Assembly: GCA_019912385.1 (NCBI GenBank)
Contig: JAIOIW010000079.1
Span: forward strand, 1-58,955
Direction: 5' to 3'
Source of the DNA: Notoacmeibacter sp.
GTDB lineage: Bacteria; Pseudomonadota; Alphaproteobacteria; Rhizobiales; Rhizobiaceae
Length of the DNA stretch: 58,955 bases
In this document: piece after piece, positions 7,232-16,574 of the stretch
How the letters are laid out: each line of letters starts with the position of its first letter
Position numbering within the stretch: the first letter of the stretch is position 1
Made by a program: the position numbers and the translations under genes
Notes under the pieces: generated by a model
What the model was told of the DNA's origin: nothing
Databases searched by the model: none
The model's input: the letters and a program-made list of their open reading frames with translations, nothing else

Positions 7232-9577
7232 GGCGAAATAGTCGCGCCGCGGGCCACCCGCGCGATCCGTCGCCAAAGTATAGCGCTCCGGCCCGTAGCG
7301 ATGACCGGCCAGTTCCACGGCCCGGATGTACAGGTCTGTATCCCCGGTCTTGCCCTCGCCGGCCCATTCGTCATTGAGGAACCGAATCTCCAGTCGCTTC
7401 GCGCACTCGGGCACGGTGACGGGAAATCTGAAAGTAGTTACCGCGGCGTCGACCTCGGCATCAGGGATGGCCCGTTCGGCATTGGCCGGCGCCGCGGCAA
7501 CCTCGAACCTGGCCACCGTGAGACCGTCGAGAACGACCTCCGCCTTGGGCGGTGTCTTGAAGCTGGTTCCGGTTGCGAAGATCACCAGTTCGCCCTCGCC
7601 GGACGGTTGGTACGCCTGGAGCGCCTCCTCACCTGACGCCCGCAGATAGCCATCGATCCAGGCTTGCTGGGCCTTGACCCAGGAGGCGAGAATGCGCTTG
7701 GCCCGTTCCGTTTCCTCGGGACTGCCATCTGCCAGATTGTTCCGTTCGTACGGGTCGGATTTGATGTCATACAATTGGGACTGCCCGCTATTGGCGTTAA
7801 AAATGAACTTCTTCGTCCCTTCGCGGAAACCGACCTGGAAGCCGTTCCAGGGCGCAAAGAACAGGACGGCATCATTTCGTTGTGACGAAAACAGGCTGCG
7901 GCCTTGCCAGCGCGGCGGCACTGGCGCACCAAGCAGGTCGAGCGCGGTCGGTGCAATATCGGAGACGCCGCCGACCAGATCCGCGCTTTCGCCGGAGAAC
8001 AGGTTCGGATTGATGAAAATCAGCGGGATATGAATGTTCTCCTCATACAATGCCGCGGCATGGACATAGTTACCGTGCTCGCCGAAGGCTTCGCCGTGAT
8101 CGCCCATGACGATCACCAGGGTTGATTCCAGCAAATCCCTCTCGACGAGGAAATCCATGACCATTCCGAACGCGTCGTCAGCGACCTTTACCGCATTGAG
8201 ATAGCGGTTCAGGTTCTCGTCGCTGGTGTAGGTGCGGGGATCTTCGCCGGTGAAATAGGGGTAGTGGGTCATACCCGTCTTTATGTTAACGAAAAACGGC
8301 CGGTTTGGCGCCTGCTGGATCCAGTCGATCACCGGGGGAACAGTGCAGCGGTCGTTGGACGTGTTGAGATATTGATGGGTGGCGTTTCCGAACTCGTGGA
8401 TGCCCGTTTCGCAAGGCCAATCGCGATGGTCCCGCACCGTGTCGAAGCCCACATGCGCCATGAAACCGCCCTGGTTCTGGAACCGGTTGTCACTGGAATT
8501 GAAAAACGCCGTTCGGAAACCGCGGGCGTTCAGGACCTCAGCAATCGAATCGAAATCAAGATCCGGATAGCTATAGGTCATCGAATAGGGTGACAGTTCC
8601 GGGACAATTGCGGCAACCAGCGAGACCAGGGCAAAATTCGAGGCCGGCGTGTGGGCGTAGATGTTGGTGAATCTGATCCCCATCGCTGAGTATTTCCGGA
8701 CATTGGGCGTTACCGGCCAGACGCTGTTGAAACCCTCCATGTATTTCGCGGAGGTGGATTCGAATGTGAACAGCACGACGTTCCTCAACTGACCGGGCTT
8801 TACACGGGGTTTCGCAACCGGTGTTGCGACCTTCAACGGCGGCGCGTCTGTGGCCAAGGGTTCTTTGCCGCCGCCTATCAGGCCGACGTTAAGCCGGCGC
8901 TCCGAAAAGAACGAACGGACGAGGGCGATTTCCGGATTCAACAGCTTCCCCGAATTGATCTCCAAGGTACCGCCTGGAAGTCCGTAAGACGCCAGAACAG
9001 CGACAACGGGTAACGAAGCCAGAACCGGCCACCATCGCGTTAGCGATGTTTGCGCGAGCAGAAGTGAGGTCAGCAGGGCAAGGAGGCTGAAAGCCAGCAT
9101 CGCGACGATTATAAAGAGAGCGACGATCGGACTGAAGATATGCAGCAGCGAATCGAAGATGTTCGGAGCGTTGAATACATCGGAGTAGTGTATCCAGCTC
9201 AACGTGACAGGCTCGCCAAGCATGTGCACGGCCACAACATTTGCGATGCCCCAGACCAGCAGGATATTGCAGATGACGATGAAAGCGATGGCGCCGCGCC
9301 CGATACCGCGCGCGGCGCCGAATATCCGCATCAAGACCATGGTGGCGACCACGAGCACCAGGACGAACAGCCAGTCCTGGCGACTGCCCGCTACCACGGC
9401 GGCCAACCGATCATAGCCGGAAAGCCCGACAAATTCGTTTCGAAGGATCACGATCCGCAGAACCGTCAGGGCCAGCGCCAATGCCAGTCCTGTACCCGCA
9501 ATGATCGACTGTCCGCCTATCGCACCTTCGGCGTCGCGGGCAAACCGCTCCCTCAGGAACCTCTTCAAACCCTTCAT
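7154..9577 (-). CDS. LTA-synthase-family sulfatase/phosphoglycerol transferase with C-terminal CBM-like domain
   Basis: 807 residues from an ATG behind GGAAGAGAG; upstream in-frame codons lack a ribosome site. About five transmembrane helices fill residues 20-205. The alkaline-phosphatase-superfamily catalytic domain spans roughly 264-590, with FTFESTSAKY (candidate threonine nucleophile at 275) and a metal-binding VMGDHGEAFGEHG. It probably works on the periplasmic face, transferring phosphoglycerol or a similar group onto a glycan. Residues 660-765 form a beta-sandwich resembling xylan-binding Ca-dependent CBMs (FLNDEWAGEGKTGDTDLYI), an unusual addition suggesting direct binding of a polysaccharide acceptor. 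No glycan-synthesis genes adjoin it. Confidence 0.82.
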   Translation of the reverse strand: MKGLKRFLRERFARDAEGAIGGQSIIAGTGLALALALTVLRIVILRNEFVGLSGYDRLAAVVAGSRQDWLFVLVLVVATMVLMRIFGAARGIGRGAIAFIVICNILLVWGIANVVAVHMLGEPVTLSWIHYSDVFNAPNIFDSLLHIFSPIVALFIIVAMLAFSLLALLTSLLLAQTSLTRWWPVLASLPVVAVLASYGLPGGTLEINSGKLLNPEIALVRSFFSERRLNVGLIGGGKEPLATDAPPLKVATPVAKPRVKPGQLRNVVLFTFESTSAKYMEGFNSVWPVTPNVRKYSAMGIRFTNIYAHTPASNFALVSLVAAIVPELSPYSMTYSYPDLDFDSIAEVLNARGFRTAFFNSSDNRFQNQGGFMAHVGFDTVRDHRDWPCETGIHEFGNATHQYLNTSNDRCTVPPVIDWIQQAPNRPFFVNIKTGMTHYPYFTGEDPRTYTSDENLNRYLNAVKVADDAFGMVMDFLVERDLLESTLVIVMGDHGEAFGEHGNYVHAAALYEENIHIPLIFINPNLFSGESADLVGGVSDIAPTALDLLGAPVPPRWQGRSLFSSQRNDAVLFFAPWNGFQVGFREGTKKFIFNANSGQSQLYDIKSDPYERNNLADGSPEETERAKRILASWVKAQQAWIDGYLRASGEEALQAYQPSGEGELVIFATGTSFKTPPKAEVVLDGLTVARFEVAAAPANAERAIPDAEVDAAVTTFRFPVTVPECAKRLEIRFLNDEWAGEGKTGDTDLYIRAVELAGHRYGPERYTLATDRAGGPRRDYFALWRTGSFWIDLDVGPECVTRNLVSD

Positions 9578-9775
9578 TCTCTCTTCCAATTCCCACCCGG
9601 TGCCGGCAGTAGAATCGGCACGACAGATCCGGGACGCTACCGGCAGAAGCAACAGCCATGACTATCGCCACTCGCGACGGCCAAGCATTGATATTGGTTA
9701 ATTGAAAACGGATTCCCCGCTATCGGGGGATTGATCGGACCGGACAATATGGTGCTGGCGACTGTCCGTACGGCC

Positions 9776-10921
9776 TTAGCGGAAGTGCTTCGAGAGCTTC
9801 AGACCCTGGGCCTGATAGTTGGAACCCATCCCGGCGCCGTAAAGCGTCTGAGGCCGTTCCAACATATGCTCATAAACCAGGCGGCCGACGATCTGGCCGT
9901 GCTCGAGGATGAAGGGCACCTCGTGACTTCTCACCTCAAGCACGGCGCGCGCGCCCTTGCCGCCCGCCTCCGCATGGCCGAAGCCCGGATCGAAAAAACC
10001 TGCGTAGTGAACGCGGAATTCGCCGACGAGCGGATCGAAGGGCGTCATCTCGGCGGCAAAATCCGGCGGCACGTGAACGGCTTCGCGCGATGCCAGAATG
10101 TAGAATTCGTCGGGGTCGAGCACGAGTTCGCCCTCGCCGCGCCGGTGGATCGGTTCCCAGTAATCTAGCCCGTCATGCGCGCCCGGTTTATCCACGTCGA
10201 CGAGGCTCGTGTGGTGCTTGCCACGATAGCCGACCAGTCCGCGTTCGTCGCCCATGAGGTCGATGGACAACGCAATGCCCCCGCCCGTGATGTTCGGCTC
10301 GCCGCCGTCGACCAAGGTTTCGGCACGATGCAATTCGAGCAGTTCTCCCTCATCGAGCTGGGATTGGCCCCTTCGAAAGCGAACCTGCGAAAGCCGCGAC
10401 CCCGTGCGCACCACGATCGGGAAGGTACGCGGACTCACCTCCAGGTAGAGTGCGCCCTGATAGCCGGCCGGTATCTTGTCGAATTCCTGGCCATTGTCGG
10501 TCATGACGCGCGTGAAGATGTCGAGCCGCCCGGTCGAGCTTTTCGGATTGGCGGAAGCGGAGACATCGTCAGGCAGGTGGAACCATTCCAGCAGGGGCAC
10601 GATATAGACACAGCCGGTCTCCAGAACCGCACCCTCGGAGAGGTTGATTTCGTGCAGCATCAGCCGCTCAAGCTTGGCTTCGACCGTCGACGCCGCGCCG
10701 GGCAGGAACGATGCGCGCACGCGATAGGCCTTGACACCGAGTCGGAGGTCGAGGCTTGCGGGCTGAATCTGCCCGTCATCAAGCTCGTGCACGGAAAACA
10801 GGCTGCCGGACTTGAACAGGTTCGCGATTTCACGGTCGGGAAGAATGCCAGTTTTCTGCAAGGCGAGACCCGTCGATGGATTGAATGGCGGCAGCTTTAG
10901 CCACCTTGTGAATTGACGCAA
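9776..10921 (-). CDS. dcd: 2'-deoxycytidine 5'-triphosphate deaminase
   Basis: 381 residues, the long rhizobial type of dCTP deaminase (Pfam DCD), about twice the length of the E. coli enzyme. It deaminates dCTP to dUTP as a source of dTMP precursors. Sequence landmarks include QPASLDLRLG near the N-terminus, the family signature at the substrate site, and a second DCD-like half in the C-terminal part. The ATG at 10921 is the upstream-most start. Conserved sequence begins around LQKTGILPDREIANLF, so a TTG start about 20 codons in is possible. It is divergent from the SAM-II riboswitch and metZ. Confidence 0.85.
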   Translation of the reverse strand: MRQFTRWLKLPPFNPSTGLALQKTGILPDREIANLFKSGSLFSVHELDDGQIQPASLDLRLGVKAYRVRASFLPGAASTVEAKLERLMLHEINLSEGAVLETGCVYIVPLLEWFHLPDDVSASANPKSSTGRLDIFTRVMTDNGQEFDKIPAGYQGALYLEVSPRTFPIVVRTGSRLSQVRFRRGQSQLDEGELLELHRAETLVDGGEPNITGGGIALSIDLMGDERGLVGYRGKHHTSLVDVDKPGAHDGLDYWEPIHRRGEGELVLDPDEFYILASREAVHVPPDFAAEMTPFDPLVGEFRVHYAGFFDPGFGHAEAGGKGARAVLEVRSHEVPFILEHGQIVGRLVYEHMLERPQTLYGAGMGSNYQAQGLKLSKHFR

Positions 10922-10951
10922 GGCCGGGGGCGGTCTAAAGGGTCATTTTCC

Positions 10952-11005
10952 CGTGGTGATTTGGCCGGCCGGCTTGCAGCCACGTTAAACAAGTCGCTAA
11001 AAGGG
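10952..11005 (+). ncRNA. SAM-II riboswitch aptamer (metA-type)
   Basis: The sequence shows the SAM-II hallmarks in order: a P1 stem CGTGG (10952-10956) with CCACG (10980-10984), the GTGATTTGG loop segment, the conserved CTTGCAGCC, then TTAAAC and the pseudoknot strand CGCTAAAAGGG ending at 11005. This class binds S-adenosylmethionine and in alphaproteobacteria sits upstream of metA, metZ, metX or metC genes. It lies 58 bp in front of metZ, so high SAM should switch off homocysteine synthesis. Confidence 0.92.
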
Positions 11006-11050
11006 CCGCGGTAGCCGGCTTGCGACTTTCGCGGCCGGTTTTTTGTTTTT
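11004..11050 (+). terminator. Intrinsic terminator/expression platform after the SAM-II aptamer
   Basis: A perfect 7-bp stem GGCCGCG (11004-11010) / CGCGGCC (11030-11036) with a 19-base loop is followed by GG, six T, G and five T. Its 5' arm shares the last two G of the aptamer's pseudoknot strand, so ligand-bound aptamer and terminator may interact directly. The metZ start codon lies 13 bp beyond the T-tract. This arrangement suggests transcriptional control. Confidence 0.75.
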
Positions 11051-11062
11051 GGATTGTCGATC

Positions 11063-12250
11063 ATGTCTGAAAGTAAGCGCTCCTATCATCCGCAGACCAA
11101 CCTGGTACACGCGGGTACCAACCGCTCGCCGTTCGGGGAAACATCGGAAGCCTTGTACCTGACCCAAGGCTTCGTCTACGACAGCGCGGAAGCAGCGGAA
11201 GCCCGTTTCAAGGGCGAGGAACCCGGCTTCATCTATTCGCGCTATTCCAATCCGACGGTCGACATGTTCGAAAAGCGCATGTGTGCGCTCGAGGGGGCCG
11301 AGGATGCGCGCGCTACCGCGTCGGGGATGGCGGCGGTCTCCTCCGCCCTGCTCTGCCAATTGAAGGCGGGCGACCATCTGGTCGCGGCGCGACAACTCTT
11401 CGGGTCCTGCCGCTGGGTGGCGGAAACCCTGTTGCCGCGGTTCGGTGTCGAATGCACGCTGGTCGACGGCACGAAGAACGACGAATGGGCGGCGGCGGTC
11501 CGCGGCAACACGAGGGTCTTCTTCCTGGAAAGCCCGACCAACCCGACGCTGGCGCTGGTCGACATCGCGGCGGTGGCCGAGATTGCACGTGCGAAAGGGA
11601 TCACCGTCGTCGTCGACAATGTTTTCGCGACGCCGATGTATCAAAAGCCATTGGAGCTCGGCGCCCACGTCGTGGTCTATTCCGCCACGAAGCATATCGA
11701 CGGGCAGGGGCGGTGCCTTGGCGGCGTGGTGCTGTCGTCGAAGGACTGGATCGACGAGAACCTGCACGATTTCTTCCGCCATACCGGACCGAGCCTGTCG
11801 CCGTTCAATGCCTGGACATTGCTGAAAGGGCTGGAAACGCTGCCCCTGCGGGTGCGCCAGCAAAGCGAAAGCGCGGCGGTGATTGCCGACTACCTTGCCA
11901 ATCATCCGGCAGTTTCGCAGGTGATCTATCCAAGCAGGGACGACCATCCCCAGGCAGACCTGGCAAAGCGCCAGATGAAGGGCGGATCGACCATGGTGTG
12001 TTTTGATCTGAAAGCGGGAAAAAAAGGCGCTTTCGCGTTCGAGAACGCGCTCGAACTCATTCGCATCTCCAACAATCTCGGCGATGCCAAGAGCCTAATC
12101 ACCCACCCGTCCACCACGACGCACAAGAACCTGACCGAGGAAGCGCGGATGGAGCAATCGATCACGCCGGGCACGGTGCGCCTGTCAGTAGGGATTGAAC
12201 ACGCCGAGGACTTGCTGGCCGACATCGAGGGCGCGCTGAAAGCCATTTGA
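11063..12250 (+). CDS. metZ: O-succinylhomoserine sulfhydrylase
   Basis: 395 residues, a Cys/Met-metabolism PLP enzyme. It converts O-succinylhomoserine and sulfide to homocysteine in methionine synthesis. The PLP lysine is K210 in SATKHIDGQG, and the upstream VVDNVFATP and downstream GTVRLSVGIE segments fit MetZ rather than cystathionine gamma-synthase. The ATG at 11063 is chosen over a TTG nine bases upstream. A SAM-II riboswitch with a terminator-like hairpin precedes it, giving feedback control by SAM. It ends 9 bp from the convergent phosphatidyltransferase gene. Confidence 0.95.
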   Translation: MSESKRSYHPQTNLVHAGTNRSPFGETSEALYLTQGFVYDSAEAAEARFKGEEPGFIYSRYSNPTVDMFEKRMCALEGAEDARATASGMAAVSSALLCQLKAGDHLVAARQLFGSCRWVAETLLPRFGVECTLVDGTKNDEWAAAVRGNTRVFFLESPTNPTLALVDIAAVAEIARAKGITVVVDNVFATPMYQKPLELGAHVVVYSATKHIDGQGRCLGGVVLSSKDWIDENLHDFFRHTGPSLSPFNAWTLLKGLETLPLRVRQQSESAAVIADYLANHPAVSQVIYPSRDDHPQADLAKRQMKGGSTMVCFDLKAGKKGAFAFENALELIRISNNLGDAKSLITHPSTTTHKNLTEEARMEQSITPGTVRLSVGIEHAEDLLADIEGALKAI

Positions 12251-12259
12251 GAGCAGCGG

Positions 12260-12865
12260 TCAGCGGAATGTCCGCGCTGCGAGGGCAACACGGGAGAAGG
12301 CCGTATAGACGACGATGACGGCGAATATCCAGGCGAGCGCCGGGAACCACGCCGGCATAAGGCAGGCCAGCACAAAGACGGCCAACGTCTCGGTCGCCTC
12401 GGCCAGCCCGGTGGTGAAATACAGGGACTTGGAGCCGCGGGCGTTTGAATCAAGCGCCCGCTTCTCCGCCATAACCGCATACGCCAGAAAGCTCGCGCCA
12501 TTGACATAGAAGGAGAAGATCAGCGCCGCGCCGGCTATCGCGTTCGATGCGGGATCGGCCAGAACGAAGCCGAAGGGAATGGCGCCGTAGTAGACGAAAT
12601 CGAGCACGATATCGAGAAATCCGCCGAAATCGGTTTGGCCCTTGATTGTGGCAACAGCCCCGTCGAGCCCGTCGCACAGCCGGCTTGAGAGTATTAGGAC
12701 GAGTCCAAGAAGAAAGAACCCGTATGCGATGGCCGCCAGGGCGGCTATCGCAAGCACGCATCCGGTCACAGTGATGGCATTGGCCGAGACTTCCCATTTT
12801 GCCGCGACAGTGGCCAGGGCACGGATCTGCGGATCTATCTGCCGTCTCGCCCATCCGTCAAGCAT
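12260..12865 (-). CDS. CDP-alcohol phosphatidyltransferase family membrane protein
   Basis: 201 residues with about five or six transmembrane helices. The family motif is visible as CDGLDGAVATIKGQTDFGGF followed by LDIVLD. All aspartates and glycines of the DG..AR..G...D...D signature are present, but the usual Arg after DGxxA is not: the text reads DGAVAT. Members transfer a phosphatidyl or similar group from a CDP-activated donor to an alcohol. The acceptor here cannot be told from sequence. The ATG has GGAGGG nine bases upstream. The promoter should lie in the 145-bp region shared with apaG. Confidence 0.85.
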   Translation of the reverse strand: MLDGWARRQIDPQIRALATVAAKWEVSANAITVTGCVLAIAALAAIAYGFFLLGLVLILSSRLCDGLDGAVATIKGQTDFGGFLDIVLDFVYYGAIPFGFVLADPASNAIAGAALIFSFYVNGASFLAYAVMAEKRALDSNARGSKSLYFTTGLAEATETLAVFVLACLMPAWFPALAWIFAVIVVYTAFSRVALAARTFR

Positions 12866-12927
12866 GCCGCGATCCCTCCTTGCCTTGAACCGAGGGGGAA
12901 TGCTCTACCAACTCGGCTCCCCGCCAA

Positions 12928-12949
12928 CCAGTCACGTTTTCCTGACTGG
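12928..12949. promoter_or_regulatory. Dyad in the divergent phosphatidyltransferase/apaG intergenic region
   Basis: Perfect 7-bp inverted repeat CCAGTCA / TGACTGG with an 8-base spacer, 62 bp before apaG and 63 bp before the divergent gene. It has no T-tract, so an operator or mRNA hairpin is more likely than a terminator. The binding partner is unknown. Confidence 0.35.
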
Positions 12950-13010
12950 CGATTGACCGGGAAGGCACAACCGGATTTATCCTGAACGGGGCATTCAGAC
13001 GAGGCAAGCG

Positions 13011-13403
13011 ATGTACAGTGCCGTTACCCGGGGCATCGAGGTTAACGTGGAGCCGGTTTTCCTGCCTGAGCGCACGGATGCCCAAAACAGCCGCTATTTC
13101 TGGGCATACCACGTCACGATCTCCAACAGGGGCGATCTCGCCGTGCGGCTCCTTGGCCGCTACTGGCGCATAACCGACGGCGAGGGCCGGGTGGAAGAGG
13201 TGCGCGGCGAGGGCGTCGTCGGGGAGCAACCCTATTTGTCGCCGGGCGACAGCTACAGCTATACTTCGGGATGCCCGCTCTCGACGCCCTCGGGCATCAT
13301 GGAGGGCAGCTACCTCATGATCTATCCCTCGCTTGAAGAATTCGAGGTCAGGATACCCGCGTTCTCTCTCGATTTGCCGGACGGGCAGCGCACGGTGAAC
13401 TGA
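13011..13403 (+). CDS. apaG: ApaG protein
   Basis: 130 residues, the full length of the ApaG/DUF525 family, a fibronectin-III-like beta-sandwich. Recognisable segments are YFWAYHVTISNRGDLAVRLL near the start, RYWRITDGEGRVEEVRGEGV in the middle, and SYTSGCPLSTPSGIMEGSY towards the end. ApaG is linked genetically to divalent cation and Ap4A metabolism in enterobacteria, but its biochemical activity is not settled. In rhizobia it is often found close to metZ and hslO, as here. It is convergent with hslO, 15 bp apart. Confidence 0.95.
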   Translation: MYSAVTRGIEVNVEPVFLPERTDAQNSRYFWAYHVTISNRGDLAVRLLGRYWRITDGEGRVEEVRGEGVVGEQPYLSPGDSYSYTSGCPLSTPSGIMEGSYLMIYPSLEEFEVRIPAFSLDLPDGQRTVN

Positions 13404-13418
13404 CGCGGCCGGGCGCCG

Positions 13419-14405
13419 TCACGCAAATTCGGATGGATCGAACGTGTAGGCCGTCGAGCAGAATTCGCAGGTCACGCGGATCTTTCCATCCTCGGTGCTC
13501 TCGGCAATTTCCTCGGACGTAAATCCTTCAAGTATGACGCCGATCTTCTGCCTGTTGCAGGAGCATTTGTCGCGGACCTCGGTCCCCTCGAAGACCTTGG
13601 TTCCGTGGTTGTGAAACAAGCGGAACAGCAAACGCTCGGCACCGACCATGGGATCCCAGAGTTCCGTCGGCTCGATCGTCGCCAGCAGCGCTTCGGTCTC
13701 CCGCCAGGCGTCGTCGGTGGGATCCGTGAGCGCATCCCGGTCGTTGTCGCCGTCGCCGCCCGGCAGGTCCGGCAGGCGCATGCGTTCCGGCGCATCAGGC
13801 AGGAACTGGGCAATGATCCCGCCCGCCCGCCAGTGTTCGGTGCCGCGACCGCCGGCTGCAACGACCTGCTTGCCAACCGCAATACGCATGTCGGTGGGGA
13901 TCTGCTCCGACTGGCGGAAATACGCTTTGGCGATTTCCTCCAGATTGGAGCCGTCCAACTGGACAATACCCTGGTAGCGCTGCGTATGTGCGCCCTGGTC
14001 GATGGTCATTGCCAGGATACCCTTGCCAAGCAGCTGCTCGGGGGCATCGGCGCCGACCTCGATAGCCTGCGCCAGGCGCTCCTCGTCGAAACGGGCGTAG
14101 GCGCGTATCGCGTCGGGTGTCGCAAAATCCGCGACCATCATGTCGACCGGACCGTCGGTCTGGGTCTGCAGGATGAATTTGCCCTCAAATTTCAATGAGG
14201 TGCCCAGCAAGGCGGCGAGCACGATGACTTCGGCCAACAGCCGGCCAACCGGCTCGGGATAATCGTGGCGGTTCAGTATACCATCGAGAATCGGTCCCAT
14301 CTGCACGATGCGGCCGCGCAGATCGAGCTCATCGATCTGGAAAGGAACGACACGGTCGTCCCCGGCGAAACCGAATTCGCCAAGTGTCGGATCACTTGCG
14401 CTCAC
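13419..14405 (-). CDS. hslO: Redox-regulated chaperone Hsp33
   Basis: 328 residues from a GTG start. The C-terminal zinc switch is intact: CSC at the first pair and CEFC about 32 residues later, the CxC...CxxC pattern of Hsp33. Oxidation of these cysteines releases zinc and activates the holdase that protects proteins during oxidative stress. The GTG at 14405 is one base from the argF stop codon, so translation is probably coupled. The argD-argF-hslO order is characteristic of Rhizobiales and supports the start. A longer upstream frame runs over argF and is not coding. Confidence 0.93.
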   Translation of the reverse strand: MSASDPTLGEFGFAGDDRVVPFQIDELDLRGRIVQMGPILDGILNRHDYPEPVGRLLAEVIVLAALLGTSLKFEGKFILQTQTDGPVDMMVADFATPDAIRAYARFDEERLAQAIEVGADAPEQLLGKGILAMTIDQGAHTQRYQGIVQLDGSNLEEIAKAYFRQSEQIPTDMRIAVGKQVVAAGGRGTEHWRAGGIIAQFLPDAPERMRLPDLPGGDGDNDRDALTDPTDDAWRETEALLATIEPTELWDPMVGAERLLFRLFHNHGTKVFEGTEVRDKCSCNRQKIGVILEGFTSEEIAESTEDGKIRVTCEFCSTAYTFDPSEFA

Positions 14406-14406
14406 T

Positions 14407-15330
14407 TCAACTTGCTCCCTGGAAACACCAGGAGATGATTGCCTTCTGCGCGTGCAGGCGGTTTTCCGCCTCGTCGAACACGACCGAATGAGGCCCGTCG
14501 ATGACCTCGTCGGTGACTTCCTCTCCGCGGTGCGCAGGAAGGCAATGCATGAACAACGCATCGGGCTTTGCGTGCTTCATCAGGGCTTCATTGACCTGGA
14601 AGGGCTGGAAAATGTTGTGACCGCGGGCGCGGTGTTCCTGTCCCATCGAAACCCAGGTGTCGGTTACGACGCAATCGGCATTGTCGACCGCGGCGGCGGC
14701 CTCGGTAAACATCCGTATCTTTCCGCCATTGTCGTTTGCCCAGTCGACGAACCGGCCCTCCGGCTCGCTACCCGGCGGCACCGCGATATTGAGCTCGAAG
14801 GAAAACCGGGCCGAAGCCTCGATCAGCGAATGGAGGACGTTGTTTCCGTCACCGGTCCACGTGAAACGCTTGCCGGCCACCGGGCCGCGATGTTCCTCGT
14901 AGGTCATCAGATCGGCCATGATCTGACAGGGATGGGTATCGTCGGTCAGGCCGTTGATGACCGGAACCGTTGCGTATTCGGCCAGCTCCAGCAGCCTGTC
15001 GTGGGACGTGGTGCGGATCATGATCGCATCGACATAACGCGACAGAACCCGCGCCGTGTCGGCGATCGTCTCGCTGCGGCCGAGCTGCATTTCAGCGCCG
15101 GTCAGCACCAGCGTTTCGCCGCCCAACTGGCGCATGCCAACATCGAAGGAAACGCGGGTGCGCGTTGACGGCTTTTCGAAGATCATGGCCAGCATCCTGC
15201 CTTCGAGGGGCCGACTTGCCGTACCCGATTTCAATGCTGCCTTGATCTGCCGTGCATCGGAAATCATGGCCGCAAGTTCGGCCGCACCGACGGCGGAAAG
15301 GTCGAGAAAATGTCGCGGTGAGCCGCTCAT
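14407..15330 (-). CDS. argF: Ornithine carbamoyltransferase
   Basis: 307 residues. It condenses ornithine and carbamoyl phosphate to citrulline in arginine synthesis. Both substrate sites are clear: the carbamoyl-phosphate loop [11 protein letters not shown], the [11 protein letters not shown] segment, and the ornithine loop [13 protein letters not shown]. The start [11 protein letters not shown] matches the expected N-terminus; codons upstream in frame overlap the argD end region and are not needed. It is second in the argD-argF-hslO operon, 22 bp after argD and one base from hslO. Confidence 0.96.
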   Translation of the reverse strand: MSGSPRHFLDLSAVGAAELAAMISDARQIKAALKSGTASRPLEGRMLAMIFEKPSTRTRVSFDVGMRQLGGETLVLTGAEMQLGRSETIADTARVLSRYVDAIMIRTTSHDRLLELAEYATVPVINGLTDDTHPCQIMADLMTYEEHRGPVAGKRFTWTGDGNNVLHSLIEASARFSFELNIAVPPGSEPEGRFVDWANDNGGKIRMFTEAAAAVDNADCVVTDTWVSMGQEHRARGHNIFQPFQVNEALMKHAKPDALFMHCLPAHRGEEVTDEVIDGPHSVVFDEAENRLHAQKAIISWCFQGAS

Positions 15331-15352
15331 TGAACTTGTCTCCCGAGTGTTG

Positions 15353-16549
15353 TCAGGCCGGCGCGATCTCGCTGGCAGACGAGAGGGCCTTTGCACCCGA
15401 CCTGATGCGATCCAGGGCGATGCGTATCTCATCGTCCGTTGTCGTCAAGGGTGGCAGCAGGCGGATGACATTGTCGCCGGCGGGAACGCAAAGCAGATGC
15501 TCGGCGCGCAGCGCGGCTGCAACCGTGCCGTTTGGCATCCGGCATTTCAGGCCGAGCATGAGCCCGGACCCGCGCGCATCTTCGAACACCTCCGGAAACT
15601 CGTCGACGATTCCGGCGAGTCCCTGCTTCAGCAGCAGACCCTTGCGGGAGATCTCGTCAAGAAATCCTTCCTCCAGGACGATATCGAGAACCGCGTTGGC
15701 GACCGCCATCGCAAGTGGATTGCCGCCATAGGTGGAGCCGTGCGCTCCCGCGACCATGCCCGACGCGGCCTCCAGCGTGGCCAGGCAGGCCCCCACCGGG
15801 AAACCGCCACCGATCCCCTTGGCGATCGCCATGATGTCGGGCGTGATGCCCGCCCATTCATGGGCAAACAGGCGGCCGGTGCGGCCGATCCCGGTCTGTA
15901 CCTCGTCGAGAATGAGCAAAAGGCCCTCATTGTCGCAAAGCTGGCGGAGAAATCTCAGTTCCTCGTTCGGCACCGGCCGGATGCCGCCCTCCCCCTGGAC
16001 TGGTTCGATCAGTATCGCGGCGGTGGTTTCGCCGACCGCCGCCTTCAAGGCCTCGCGATCACCGAACGGAACCTGGATGAACCCTGGCGCCTTCGGGCCG
16101 AAACCCTCCAGATATTTCGGCTGCCCGCCGGCGGCGATCGTCGCAAGGGTCCGGCCATGGAAGGCCCCTTCGAATGTAACTATGTCGATGCGCTCGGGCC
16201 GGCCATGGGCATAGTGATAGCGCCGCGCGGTCTTGATCGCGCATTCCAGCGCTTCAGCGCCGGAATTGGTAAAAAATGCCTTTTCGGCAAAGGTATTCGC
16301 GCAGAGCCTGTCGGCCAGCGCGCGCTGTCCGGGAATTTCGTAAAGGTTCGAAACATGCCAGAGCTTGCCGGCCTGGTGCGTCAGCGCTTCAACCAGATGC
16401 GGATGGCTGTGGCCAAGCGAGTTCACGGCCACACCTGCGGCGAAGTCGAGATATCGCTCGCCATCGACGGTAATCAACCAGGATCCTTCGCCGCGCTCGA
16501 ATTCCAGCTGCGCACGCGCGTAAGTGTCGTAAAGTGCCGAACCGGCCAT
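15353..16549 (-). CDS. argD: Acetylornithine aminotransferase
   Basis: 398 residues, class III PLP aminotransferase. It makes N-acetylornithine from the semialdehyde in arginine synthesis and may also act in lysine synthesis. The PLP lysine is K244 in [14 protein letters not shown], preceded by [13 protein letters not shown]. The start [12 protein letters not shown] agrees with the family. The frame remains open 72 codons upstream, but that stretch contains the promoter and two hairpins and is a leader, not protein. First gene of the argD-argF-hslO operon. Confidence 0.95.
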   Translation of the reverse strand: MAGSALYDTYARAQLEFERGEGSWLITVDGERYLDFAAGVAVNSLGHSHPHLVEALTHQAGKLWHVSNLYEIPGQRALADRLCANTFAEKAFFTNSGAEALECAIKTARRYHYAHGRPERIDIVTFEGAFHGRTLATIAAGGQPKYLEGFGPKAPGFIQVPFGDREALKAAVGETTAAILIEPVQGEGGIRPVPNEELRFLRQLCDNEGLLLILDEVQTGIGRTGRLFAHEWAGITPDIMAIAKGIGGGFPVGACLATLEAASGMVAGAHGSTYGGNPLAMAVANAVLDIVLEEGFLDEISRKGLLLKQGLAGIVDEFPEVFEDARGSGLMLGLKCRMPNGTVAAALRAEHLLCVPAGDNVIRLLPPLTTTDDEIRIALDRIRSGAKALSSASEIAPA

Positions 16550-16574
16550 GTAACCACCCTGAACAGCCAAAGCC

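Noticed and set aside
12880-12935. tRNA-like pieces on the minus strand: a D-arm-like GAGTTGGTAGAGCAT and a GGTTCAAGG resembling a T-loop.
   Set aside because: The D-stem does not pair, no anticodon arm or acceptor stem can be drawn, and the region carries the ribosome site of the downstream gene.
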